A stretch of DNA of 64,000 bases from Argonema galeatum A003/A1 (GTDB lineage Bacteria; Cyanobacteriota; Cyanobacteriia; Cyanobacteriales; Aerosakkonemataceae): contig NZ_JAIQZM010000005.1 in NCBI RefSeq assembly GCF_023333595.1, forward strand, positions 124,001 through 188,000, in the 5' to 3' direction. This document shows positions 8,664-17,299 of this stretch, piece by piece. The notes beneath the pieces were generated by a model. That model did no database searches. It was given only the letters and a program-made list of their open reading frames with translations, and had not been told where the DNA came from. Position numbers and translations under genes: made by a program. Every line of letters begins with the position of its first letter. The first letter of the stretch is position 1.

Positions 8664-10082
8664 ATGGAAATTTACTGCACTCGTCCAAACTGCCCTCGAC
8701 CCCTTAATCTGTTCTCGGATTTAGACGATCCGGCTACTCTTAAGAGGGTGTCTCAAAAGTATTGTATGACCTGCGGGATGCCCCTGATATTAAGAGACCG
8801 CTATCTGCCATTGAAGCTGTTGGGGCAGGGAGGATTTGGAGTGGCAGTTCTGGCACGCGATCGCGATACGCCAGCCATGCGTCGGTGCGTGGTAAAACTC
8901 TTCAAACCTGCTGGGTATTTAACGCCGCAGCAGTTTGTAACTGCTCAAAATCTGTTTTCTAGGGAAGCAGAAGTTTTGGAGGAATTGGGCAACCAACACC
9001 CCCAGATTCCAGAATTGTTTGCTTTCTTTGAATTAAATGTCCCAAGTTTTCCGCCCGGAAAGCAAGATCAATTTTTTTATCTTGTGCAGGAATACATAGA
9101 TGGGGAAGATCTTGAAGAAGAACTAGATAAAAAAGGCAAGTTTTCAGAAAATGAAGTATTGGAAGTATTGCGGCAAATTCTATCGGTATTGCAGTTTGTT
9201 CACGAACAGGGTTCTATTCACCGCGATATCAAGCCTTCCAACATTATGCGCGATCGCCAAGGTCGTCTGTACCTGCTAGATTTTGGGGCAGTCAAACAAG
9301 TGACGAAAGTAGCCTCAACTGGGGGTTCCACCGGAATTTATTCAATGGGATTTGCCCCTCCAGAACAAATGTCTGGTAGTCAAGTCTACCCATCAACTGA
9401 TTTGTATGCTTTAGCTGTGACTTGTCTGACATTGCTGACAGGCAAAGAGCCGAAGGAACTATTCGATTCTTATACTAACAAGTGGAATTGGAGAAACTTT
9501 GTTCAAGTGAGCGATCGCAACGCCAATGTTTTAGACCGGATGCTTCTACCAACCCCAAATTTACGCTTTAAATCAGCTCAAGAAGTGCTGGCGGCACTCA
9601 CTCCACACCAACCACCGCAGACACCCCCTCCTCCCTCTATATCACAGCCCACAGTTCCCCCCCCATCCACTACTCAACCGCCCCTGACTGCGGTCGCCCA
9701 GCCGACCAGTATGCCATCAAGACGTGCAGTTGGGGCCTTTTCCACGCTGGAATTGTTGGGTAACGGGGGATTCAGCGGTATGATGGCCGGACTTTTGGGA
9801 ATTGCCCTTCACAGTCTGCTAGGATTGTCGCCGATTAGCATAGGATTGGGAATGCTAATTTTAGGCGGTCTAATCTTTGCCCAGTACCGCCGGACGATCG
9901 AAAAGGTCGATCTGCTGATTATTGGGGGTATTGGGTTTGCGATCGTCTGGTTTCTCCCGTTTTTGCGTGCTGGACTAGCTTTTCCAGATTTCGTTATTTT
10001 GGTCATTGGGGCAGGATTGTTAGCGATCGCAGTAACAGCTCTATTTCGTTTGATTTATAAACTACTTTCCATAATGTTTTAA
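8664..10082 (+). CDS. membrane Ser/Thr protein kinase with N-terminal zinc ribbon
   Basis: The 472-residue protein is a Hanks-type kinase. A Cys4 zinc-ribbon-like module comes first (Cys5, Cys10, Cys34, Cys37). The catalytic domain follows with the glycine loop GQGGFG (54-59), Lys78, HRDIKPSN (His186-Asp188) and DFG (Asp206), so it should be active. A Pro-rich linker lies around residues 315-350, and the last 105 or so residues form about four membrane helices. The catalytic domain should be cytosolic and tethered from its C-terminal end. The next gene starts 20 bp downstream and begins a run of three anchored solute-binding protein genes, which suggests the kinase responds to extracytoplasmic ligands. 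Confidence 0.9.
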   Translation: MEIYCTRPNCPRPLNLFSDLDDPATLKRVSQKYCMTCGMPLILRDRYLPLKLLGQGGFGVAVLARDRDTPAMRRCVVKLFKPAGYLTPQQFVTAQNLFSREAEVLEELGNQHPQIPELFAFFELNVPSFPPGKQDQFFYLVQEYIDGEDLEEELDKKGKFSENEVLEVLRQILSVLQFVHEQGSIHRDIKPSNIMRDRQGRLYLLDFGAVKQVTKVASTGGSTGIYSMGFAPPEQMSGSQVYPSTDLYALAVTCLTLLTGKEPKELFDSYTNKWNWRNFVQVSDRNANVLDRMLLPTPNLRFKSAQEVLAALTPHQPPQTPPPPSISQPTVPPPSTTQPPLTAVAQPTSMPSRRAVGAFSTLELLGNGGFSGMMAGLLGIALHSLLGLSPISIGLGMLILGGLIFAQYRRTIEKVDLLIIGGIGFAIVWFLPFLRAGLAFPDFVILVIGAGLLAIAVTALFRLIYKLLSIMF

Positions 10083-10102
10083 CTTCTAGCACAAAGTCTT
10101 CC

Positions 10103-11506
10103 ATGTCTCAAAAAAACGAAACCAAAATTCTAGTCTTAGCCCTTCTGATTACATTGGGATTAGTGGGCGGCGGCTTGTGGTGGTTTAACGGAAAATATGG
10201 GTTCTCAGACAAGGAAAAAACCAGTCAAAATCTACCTGCTAATCAATCTCCGCAACAGCGCATCAGTTTCGGGAATAAGACTTTAATGCCGGGAGAAGTC
10301 CGACCGGAAAAACAGGCAGGAATTGAAGCGATCGCAAATGCAAACTTCTCCAAAGCTATTTCTAATCTGGAAACATCTTTGCGAGCAAATCGTAACGACC
10401 CAGAAGCCCTGATATTTGTCAATAATGCCCGAATTAGATCGCAAAAAAGTTACACAATCGGTGTATCTGTGCCAATTGGTACAGACCCCAACGGAGCTTC
10501 GGAAATTCTGCGCGGCGTCGCTCAAGCCCAAAATGAAATCAATCAAGCTGGTGGAATTAATGGGGTAAAGTTAAAAGTAGCGATCGCAAATGACGACAAC
10601 AATCCAGAAACTGCCAAGCAAGTTGCCACAGAATTAGTGAAAAATCAGGAAATATTAGGTGTGGTAGGCCCTTATGCCAGCGATGTAACCCTAGCAGCAG
10701 GAACTGTTTATCAATCGGGACAACTCGTTGCTATTTCTCCAGTCAGTACTTCTGTAAAACTTTCAAACTTCAGCCGCTACGTTTTCCGAACTGTTCCCAG
10801 CGATTACATTGCTGCAAGGGCTTTAGCCGATTATATGCTGACAAAATTACAGCAAAAAAACGCAGCGGTTTTCTTCAACTCCCAGAGTTCCTATAGCCTA
10901 TCTCTTAAATCTGAATTCGTTACCGCTGTTTCTTTGGGAGGCGGACAAGTATCGGCTGAGTTTGACCTATCGGGTCCCGATTTTAGTGCGTCTAAAAGTG
11001 TTGAACAGGCAATTCAACGGGGCGCACAGGTGTTAATGTTAGCAGCCAATACTGAAAGCTTAGACAAAGCGCTCCAAGTTGTTCGTGTCAACCGCAAACG
11101 CTTAAAATTGCTTGGGGGAGATGACGTTTATACACCGAAAACATTGGAAATCGGCGCTGAGGAAGCAGTTGGGATGACAGTAGCAGTTCCCTGGCACATT
11201 GACGCCGATCCCAAGTTAAGCTTTTCCCAGCAGTCTAGAAAACTTTGGGGTGCGGATGTAAACTGGCGAACAGCGCTAGCCTATGATGCGGTGCGATCGC
11301 TAATTGTAGCACTCCAGCGCAATCCGACGCGAACGGGAGTACAACAAGCTCTTTCTTCATCAGACTTTTCGACAACAGGTGCTTCTGGCACCATTCGTTT
11401 TTTGCCATCTGGCGATCGCAATGCTAACATCCAGCTAGTGCAAATCTTACCCGGTAACCGTTCTAGAACTGGCTACGATTTTGTACCAGTGTCGCAACAG
11501 CGTTAG
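10103..11506 (+). CDS. anchored type-1 periplasmic binding protein (branched-chain amino acid/LivJ-like)
   Basis: The 467-residue protein has a short cytoplasmic N-tail (MSQKNET), one membrane helix ending in LWWF, a short TPR-like helical stretch (roughly 75-110) and then a type-1 periplasmic binding fold typical of LivJ/Leu-Ile-Val receptors. Visible family segments are IGVSVPIGTDPNGASEILRG and VVGPYASDV. No permease or ATPase gene is adjacent, so a sensory rather than transport role is likely. It starts 20 bp after the kinase gene, so the two are probably co-transcribed. Its N-terminal anchor is shared with the two downstream PstS-like proteins, although their binding folds are unrelated. 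The ligand is unknown. Confidence 0.82.
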   Translation: MSQKNETKILVLALLITLGLVGGGLWWFNGKYGFSDKEKTSQNLPANQSPQQRISFGNKTLMPGEVRPEKQAGIEAIANANFSKAISNLETSLRANRNDPEALIFVNNARIRSQKSYTIGVSVPIGTDPNGASEILRGVAQAQNEINQAGGINGVKLKVAIANDDNNPETAKQVATELVKNQEILGVVGPYASDVTLAAGTVYQSGQLVAISPVSTSVKLSNFSRYVFRTVPSDYIAARALADYMLTKLQQKNAAVFFNSQSSYSLSLKSEFVTAVSLGGGQVSAEFDLSGPDFSASKSVEQAIQRGAQVLMLAANTESLDKALQVVRVNRKRLKLLGGDDVYTPKTLEIGAEEAVGMTVAVPWHIDADPKLSFSQQSRKLWGADVNWRTALAYDAVRSLIVALQRNPTRTGVQQALSSSDFSTTGASGTIRFLPSGDRNANIQLVQILPGNRSRTGYDFVPVSQQR

Positions 11507-11643
11507 TTGTTCGGTTAAATGCGATCGTTTAATTGTTTTTTGAATCCATCAAAACTCTACAATTCGGGGTCAAGCTTTGATAGAAAAAGCTGTATTTGTA
11601 CAAATTAGATAATCAATTTGTGATTACCAAATGGTATTTGTTT

Positions 11644-12630
11644 ATGTCTCACAAAAACGAAACAACTATTTTAGTTTTAGCAATTATAATCACCGCCAGT
11701 TTAGTAGGCGCAGGTTTTTGGTGGTTCACCAGTAGATCGGGTGTTAACTCTGGCAGTTTATTAAACAATCAATCTAATCAATCCGCACAATCTGACATCG
11801 AAACTTTTGCCCAGGTAAAGCGCGTACCAAAAGGGTTATTCAACTATGGTGGAAGCACTACTTGGGCTACTATTCGCCGTGACTTAGATCCAGCAATTCA
11901 AACAGTTTGGCCTCAGTTTCGCTTGCGCTACACTCATCCCAATAGCGATACACCTAGTTCTGGTACGGGTATCGCTATGTTATTAGACAATCAACTATCT
12001 TTTGCTCATTCTTCTCGCGCACTTGAAGATAAAGAATATGAGCAAGCGAAACAAAGGGGTTTTACGCTCAAAGAAATTCCAGTAGCGATTGATGCCTTTG
12101 CTGTTGTCGTGAATCCTAGCCTAAACATTCCTGGTTTGACTGTAGACCAACTCAACAATATTTACGCAGGTAAGATTACCAACTGGAGAGAACTTGGTGG
12201 CCCCAACTTGAAAATCAAGCCCTACCGTAAAGGAGATAAAGATTCTAACAGCCATATTCAATTTGTTTCTACTACAACAGAGGCTTTGCGTAAAGTTGCT
12301 ACTGAACCAGGAGCTATATTTCAAGCTTCAGCGCCACTATTAGTAGTGCAATGTAAGGTCAAAGCATTGCCGCTAGGCCGCAATTTGGAGCAGTTAATTC
12401 CGCCTTACAAACCACCTTTTGTACCTCTAGAGCGTTGTCCCAGTCAGCGGAACCAACTGAATGCCGAAGCTTTTTTAAGTGGTGAATATCCAATAACTCG
12501 TCGATTATTTGTGGTAATTAAAGAAAATGGTCAGTCCGACCAAGAAGCTGGGGAAGCTTATGCAAAATTATTGTTGACAAACCAAGGGCAAGAACTAATT
12601 AAAAAGGCTGGATTTGTGCGAATTAAATAA
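11644..12630 (+). CDS. anchored PstS-like binding protein lacking the anion-binding loop
   Basis: The 328-residue type-2 periplasmic binding protein is related to phosphate receptor PstS. The ATG at 11644 begins the shared anchor (MSHKNET then a membrane helix ending in FWWF); an in-frame TTG at 11596 is judged too early. The ligand-side motifs FNYGGSTTW and SSGTGIAML are present. Compared with its neighbour at 12662, about 16 residues are missing after KPYRKGDK; in the neighbour this stretch holds RPDGSGGT, the Arg/Asp/Ser/Thr anion ligands. Either phosphate binding is lost or the ligand differs. The flanking sequence aligns cleanly, so this is an internal deletion, not a frameshift. Confidence 0.82.
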   Translation: MSHKNETTILVLAIIITASLVGAGFWWFTSRSGVNSGSLLNNQSNQSAQSDIETFAQVKRVPKGLFNYGGSTTWATIRRDLDPAIQTVWPQFRLRYTHPNSDTPSSGTGIAMLLDNQLSFAHSSRALEDKEYEQAKQRGFTLKEIPVAIDAFAVVVNPSLNIPGLTVDQLNNIYAGKITNWRELGGPNLKIKPYRKGDKDSNSHIQFVSTTTEALRKVATEPGAIFQASAPLLVVQCKVKALPLGRNLEQLIPPYKPPFVPLERCPSQRNQLNAEAFLSGEYPITRRLFVVIKENGQSDQEAGEAYAKLLLTNQGQELIKKAGFVRIK

Positions 12631-12661
12631 CAAAAGTTTTTGAAGAAATCGGAATTTATCT

Positions 12662-13741
12662 ATGTCTCAGAAAAACGAAACTGGAGTTTTGGTTTTAGCC
12701 CTAATAATTACATTAGGATTAGTGGCTGGAGGATTTTGGTGGTTTACCCAAAGTTCCGCAATTAACATAGGTGGTTTAGGCAAACAAAGCCCAAATGCTT
12801 CTAATTCTGAAACACCCACCGGGTCAAATCCTGGTATCAAGCAATCTGGACAATCAAACCTTGAAGATTTTCCCCAAGTGCAGAACATTCCTTCTGGACT
12901 TTTCAATTATGGTGGGAGTACGTCTTGGGCACCAATTCGACTATCAGTAGACTCTGCTGTTCAAGCGGCGCGGCCCGAATTTCGATTGCGTTATGTTGAG
13001 CCAGTTGGCAATACTCCCAGTTCTGGCACCGGAATCAAGATGTTACTGGACGGTAAACTTGATTTTGCACAGTCCTCCCGACCAATTCTCGATCGCGAAT
13101 ACAATCAGGCTCAGCAGCGCGGTTTCGGTCTTAAACAAGTTGCTGTTGCTATTGACGGTTTAGCAGTAGCAGTTAACCCAAACCTGAATATTCAAGGTTT
13201 GACTTTAGACCAGCTAAAATCTATCTACACCGGCAATGTTACTAACTGGAAAGAACTGGGTGGCCCCGATTTGCCGATCGAGCCATATTCGCGTCCAGAT
13301 GGGTCTGGTGGTACGGTTGAAATGTTTAGAGAAGACATCCTCAGAGGTGAAAACTTCAGTTCGAGAGTTGAGTTTGTCCCCACTACCACTGCAGCGCTGC
13401 GAAAGCTAGCTACCAGTCCTGGTGGAATTTACTATGCTTCAGCGCCAGAAGTGGTACCGCAGTGCAGCATCAAATCCTTGCCCTTGGGCCGCAAGGCTGG
13501 TGAGTGGATACCCCCTTACCAAGAACCTTTCGTGCCACCCTCACAATGCCCCACTCAACGCAACCAGCCGAACATTGAGGCATTTCAGCAGGGGACTTAT
13601 CCGATCGCACGCAACTTATTTGTGATAATTAAACAGAACGGTCAAGTAGAACAGCAAGCAGGTGAAGCTTACGCGAAGTTCTTGCTCACCGGCCAGGGCC
13701 AGGAAATGATTACCAAGCTTGGGTTCGTTCGTATACGCTAA
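12662..13741 (+). CDS. anchored PstS-like phosphate-binding protein
   Basis: The 359-residue type-2 periplasmic binding protein has the same N-terminal anchor as the two genes before it (MSQKNET, one helix, FWWF). A Ser/Asn/Gly-rich linker (about residues 40-65) joins the anchor to the PstS-like domain. Ligand motifs are complete: FNYGGSTSW, SSGTGIKML and RPDGSGGT. It is 31 bp downstream of its deleted paralogue, and the two are clearly tandem duplicates. With no PstC/A/B genes nearby, it is probably an outward-facing anion sensor or a scavenging receptor rather than part of a complete Pst transporter. Confidence 0.85.
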   Translation: MSQKNETGVLVLALIITLGLVAGGFWWFTQSSAINIGGLGKQSPNASNSETPTGSNPGIKQSGQSNLEDFPQVQNIPSGLFNYGGSTSWAPIRLSVDSAVQAARPEFRLRYVEPVGNTPSSGTGIKMLLDGKLDFAQSSRPILDREYNQAQQRGFGLKQVAVAIDGLAVAVNPNLNIQGLTLDQLKSIYTGNVTNWKELGGPDLPIEPYSRPDGSGGTVEMFREDILRGENFSSRVEFVPTTTAALRKLATSPGGIYYASAPEVVPQCSIKSLPLGRKAGEWIPPYQEPFVPPSQCPTQRNQPNIEAFQQGTYPIARNLFVIIKQNGQVEQQAGEAYAKFLLTGQGQEMITKLGFVRIR

Positions 13742-14074
13742 AGCACATAAGGGTTTGACTGGCATTTCCCCATCACTGATACGAATTGTTGACAAGGCGT
13801 CCGTACCCCACTTCTCTCAGGGACAATGGGATCAGGGACAATGGTATAAAAAATAATATTTTTTTAGGGCTTGCTGCAAAAGCGTGAAAGCGACTGAAAA
13901 AGGCGCGTCACTCAAATTTAGGTCAGCCTTTAAATCTTCTTTTAGCTTAGGGGCTTTAGGCAACTTAATTCATCCTAAAAAACCTTACTTTTCGACCCAT
14001 TCTCGGAAAATAAAGCTTATTTGCCTAAAATATATCCCTCTGGTGACTACAAATTGTTATTCTGCTGAGAGTAA
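13742..14074. other. 333-bp intergenic region before the histidine kinase
   Basis: No gene is supported here. A 12-base direct repeat (CAGGGACAATGG) occurs at 13818-13829 and 13833-13844, followed by an AT-rich stretch (13845-13866). The spot could carry the promoter of the histidine kinase, but no clear paired -35/-10 is visible. Confidence 0.5.
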
Positions 14075-17000
14075 ATGAAAAATTCGACTATAGCGCCAAG
14101 AATCATACTAGAACTAATAGGTTCAAATTGGCATTCTTGCTTACAAGTTCTGAAAATAGCCCTGGAATCTGGTGGGTGGATCGGGGCGTTACTCGTAGTG
14201 GGCGAAAATTTAGAGCTATGTCAGAAGCTGGCACAAGCTGGCTCGGAAATAGTAGAGATGGCTCAAATTGCGATCGATTCTCTTAATTCCGACCATTTGC
14301 AAGAAAGCACTGCTAAAGCAGGGCGAATGACGGCGCAAAAGCTTTGCGAAAAAGTCCCAGCAATCCAGCTAATTACCCTGCCTGGGGTAGAAGCGAGTTT
14401 AGTAGTGTTAAGCACTGGATTTAATCTGTGGATGCAGGTAGAATCCATAAAAACCTCAAACAGTACAAATATAGCTGGGCGAATTTCGCTAGTTTTCGAT
14501 TCGCAAAGGATTGCTGAGTTACTTGCAAACCCAGCTATAGCGATCGCAGCACCGCAATACTCCCAATTGACCGCCGCAGACCTAAAAAACAATAACAGCA
14601 CTCTAAAACAGTTGTGGCTACAGCTGCTGCCATTGGTTCAATCAGCTTCTTTGGTGATTGAAGAGCCAGAAAAGTTTTATAGTTTTTTCAGGGAGGCAGA
14701 CTGTGCCAAACCTTGCAGAGGATCGGAAAAGCACGAAGGCTGGTCAGAAAACACATTTAAATTTACCGCAGTTTCACAGATGCCAAGCATTTGTGAATTC
14801 TCGATCTCACCGCTTAATAGTTCTTCACCTGCTGTTATGTTAGATCCTCTGTTCTGGGATTCCCCTACTGGCATTCTTTTCGAGAGCCTAGATGGCGGGA
14901 TTTTAAGGGCAAATCCAGCTTTTGAGAAACTAACGGGTTACGCAGAAGCTCAATTGCGCCGACTGGATTGTCGATCGATCAGTCATCCCGAAGATTTTGC
15001 GGCTGAGGTGAGGTGCATTCAGCAATTGATGCACGGGAGTCTGCAACGACAAACGCTGCAAAAGCGCTTTATATGTCGCGATGGGGGGATTATCTGGACA
15101 GAGATAACGATTTCCCACATCGCCAGCCCAGAAGCAGAGGATAGCTACCTGCTGGTTTTTGTCAAGGATCTTAGCTCAATTCAAAGAGCAGAACAGGAAC
15201 TCCAAAAGCGGCGACAGTGGGAATCACTTCTGAGCGAAATTGCCGCTACTATCCGCAGTACGTTTGATTTTCCCAAGATTCTGGAGATTGCGGTCAGACA
15301 GTTGAGATTCGCTCTGAGTACAGACCGGGTAGTAGCATATCGGTTGCAACCAGACCAAAGTGGTATTTGTACAGCAGAAGCGGTCGATCCTGCTTATCCG
15401 ACAATTTGGGGGCAGAGTTTCAGTGCCGAGACAATTCCCGCAACTTATCTCAAAGCCTATTGCGAAGGTCGCCTTTGGCACGTGGCAGATATCCATGCGG
15501 AAGGTTTATCTAGCTGTCACGTACAAATGCTGGAAGCGATGAAGGTACGCAGTATGATGGCGGTGCCAATTCAACGGGTGGATGAGGACTTGAAGCCACT
15601 GCAATTGCGTCCGCTGTGGGGCTTAATACTGGTTCACCACTGTCGCACGCCCCGGCTGTGGACAGCAGACGAACAGCAGCTGGTGCAGGCGGTTGCCAAT
15701 CAGGTGGCTATTGCCTTTGAGCAGTCGGTAAGAGTGCAGCAACTGCAAGTCCACGCAGAAGAATTGGAAGAACGAGTTAAACAACGCACTCGATCGCTGG
15801 AGCGATCGCTACAATTTGAACAACTGATTCGCAACCTGGCCAAAACGCTGTATCGGGGCGATCTTGAGGAAGATCGAATGCTCCAAGCTGCGGTAGAAGG
15901 CTTAGTACAAACTCTGGGTGTTGAGGGATGCTATGCCACCCTTTTCGATCGGCACCAGGTATTGCTGGAGGTAGTATGCCAATACTTTCAAAAGGGGATA
16001 GAAAGCTCCTGGCCGATCTTATCCCGGCCAGAATCGAACTTGCCACCACCTGCATCTTTGGTGGGTATGCGCTTGCCGATGCAGAATTTGCCAGAAAACT
16101 GCCGCAGTGATATTTTAGCTGGGAAAAGCTTTTATATAGCTAATCCAGACGAAAAATTAGCTCTAGCCAATCGCCACCCGGTACTGATCAGTCCGATTTG
16201 GGATGCACAAGGGTTGATCGGTACTATTTGCGTAGTCCCAGGAGTAGGTTTAGAATCAGTTTCCAGGCTGTGTCAATTGGAAGCAGATGAAATTCAACTG
16301 GTTGAGCAAGTTGCCAGTCAATGCGCGATCGCTATTTTTCAATCCCGCACTTGGCGACGCCTGCAAGCACAAAACCACGAATTGACAACCCTCAATCGTG
16401 TCAAAGGTGAGTTGATTGCCAATACCAGCCACGAGTTGCGGACGCCTTTGACTGCCATTCTTGGTTTCTCAGGTGTCCTGCTACAAGAATGCTTTGGCCC
16501 GCTTAACGTCAAACAGAAAGAATATGTTGACCGGATCAATAGCAGCGGTCAACATCTGCTGGAAGTGATCAACGACATTCTCGATCTGTCCCGAATTGAG
16601 GCGGGTCGCCTGGAACTAGAACCGCAGATAGTTTTCATCGCCGAAGTGGTACAAAGTGCGATCGATTTGGTTCGGGAGCAGGCCCTTGAACAGGGTTTGA
16701 TTCTGGAAGTTGAGGTTGAGCCCAGCTTGGAATATTTCGTAGCAGATTCCAGACGCCTCAAACAAATGCTGTTGAATTTACTCAGCAATGCAATTAAGTT
16801 TACCCCAGTCGGAACAGTTGGTTTAAAGGTCTATAAGTCTCGTCTCTTATTAGAAGGCAGGCCAACTGACAGGATTAACTTTTTAGTTTGGGATACTGGC
16901 ATTGGTATCGATCCTGCTGAGCAAGGGCAACTTTTTTCTCCTTTCTCCCAAATTGATAGTTCTCTATCTCGTCAGTATCAGGGTACTGGGTTGGGATTGG

Positions 17001-17098
17001 CGATCGCGCGCAAGTTGGCAGAACTCCACGGTGGTAGTATTACTTTGGAGTCTTGCAAGGGTCAGGGCGCAAGCTTCACCCTTTCTTTGCCGCTATGA
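14075..17098 (+). CDS. multidomain sensor histidine kinase with bilin-type GAF domain
   Basis: The 1007-residue protein has, in order, an N-terminal domain of unrecognised type (1-240), a PAS domain (about 254-370), a phytochrome/cyanobacteriochrome-like GAF domain (about 385-560), a coiled linker, a second GAF domain (about 590-770), a HisKA domain with phosphoacceptor His786 in NTSHELRTPL, and an HATPase domain (DTGIGID at 940). The first GAF has the chromophore-lyase signature LSSCHVQMLE; Cys481-His482 matches the bilin-attaching Cys-His of cyanobacteriochromes. The second-Cys DxCF motif is absent. No membrane helix is seen, so it is cytosolic. No response regulator lies in the window. Light sensing is a plausible inference; kinase activity is well supported. 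Confidence 0.88.
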   Translation: MKNSTIAPRIILELIGSNWHSCLQVLKIALESGGWIGALLVVGENLELCQKLAQAGSEIVEMAQIAIDSLNSDHLQESTAKAGRMTAQKLCEKVPAIQLITLPGVEASLVVLSTGFNLWMQVESIKTSNSTNIAGRISLVFDSQRIAELLANPAIAIAAPQYSQLTAADLKNNNSTLKQLWLQLLPLVQSASLVIEEPEKFYSFFREADCAKPCRGSEKHEGWSENTFKFTAVSQMPSICEFSISPLNSSSPAVMLDPLFWDSPTGILFESLDGGILRANPAFEKLTGYAEAQLRRLDCRSISHPEDFAAEVRCIQQLMHGSLQRQTLQKRFICRDGGIIWTEITISHIASPEAEDSYLLVFVKDLSSIQRAEQELQKRRQWESLLSEIAATIRSTFDFPKILEIAVRQLRFALSTDRVVAYRLQPDQSGICTAEAVDPAYPTIWGQSFSAETIPATYLKAYCEGRLWHVADIHAEGLSSCHVQMLEAMKVRSMMAVPIQRVDEDLKPLQLRPLWGLILVHHCRTPRLWTADEQQLVQAVANQVAIAFEQSVRVQQLQVHAEELEERVKQRTRSLERSLQFEQLIRNLAKTLYRGDLEEDRMLQAAVEGLVQTLGVEGCYATLFDRHQVLLEVVCQYFQKGIESSWPILSRPESNLPPPASLVGMRLPMQNLPENCRSDILAGKSFYIANPDEKLALANRHPVLISPIWDAQGLIGTICVVPGVGLESVSRLCQLEADEIQLVEQVASQCAIAIFQSRTWRRLQAQNHELTTLNRVKGELIANTSHELRTPLTAILGFSGVLLQECFGPLNVKQKEYVDRINSSGQHLLEVINDILDLSRIEAGRLELEPQIVFIAEVVQSAIDLVREQALEQGLILEVEVEPSLEYFVADSRRLKQMLLNLLSNAIKFTPVGTVGLKVYKSRLLLEGRPTDRINFLVWDTGIGIDPAEQGQLFSPFSQIDSSLSRQYQGTGLGLAIARKLAELHGGSITLESCKGQGASFTLSLPL

Positions 17099-17206
17099 AC
17101 CTATACCAAAGTGCTGAGTGCTGAGTGCTGAGTACAGGAAAGTGGGGCTCTTTCCGAGTTGTTATGCTTTTGTTCAAAAGAGAACATTTTTATTTCTCTC
17201 CTCACC

Positions 17207-17299
17207 TGCTCCCCCACTCCCCCGCTCCCCTGCTCCCCCACTCCCCCACTCCCCTGCTCCCCCACTCCCCCACTCCCCTGCTCCCCCACTCCCCTGCTC
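17207..17299. repeat. tandem C-rich repeat (CTCCCCCA/CTCCCCTG units)
   Basis: About a dozen 8-base units alternate between CTCCCCCA and CTCCCCTG. They lie between the histidine kinase stop and the 3' end of the Crp-family gene and touch its last codon. The array resembles the complement of the 3539-3624 array. Confidence 0.9.

Noticed and set aside
10103-13741. ABC transporter operon for phosphate or amino acids
   Set aside because: Only binding proteins are present; no permease or ATPase gene lies in the block or next to it.
13884-14078. 64-codon frame before the histidine kinase
   Set aside because: Short, no ribosome-binding site, no recognisable features; judged to be chance.
17101-17289. 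Gly/Glu-rich reading frame (repeating GEQGSGGV)
   Set aside because: It is only the translation of the C-rich tandem array on the other strand.
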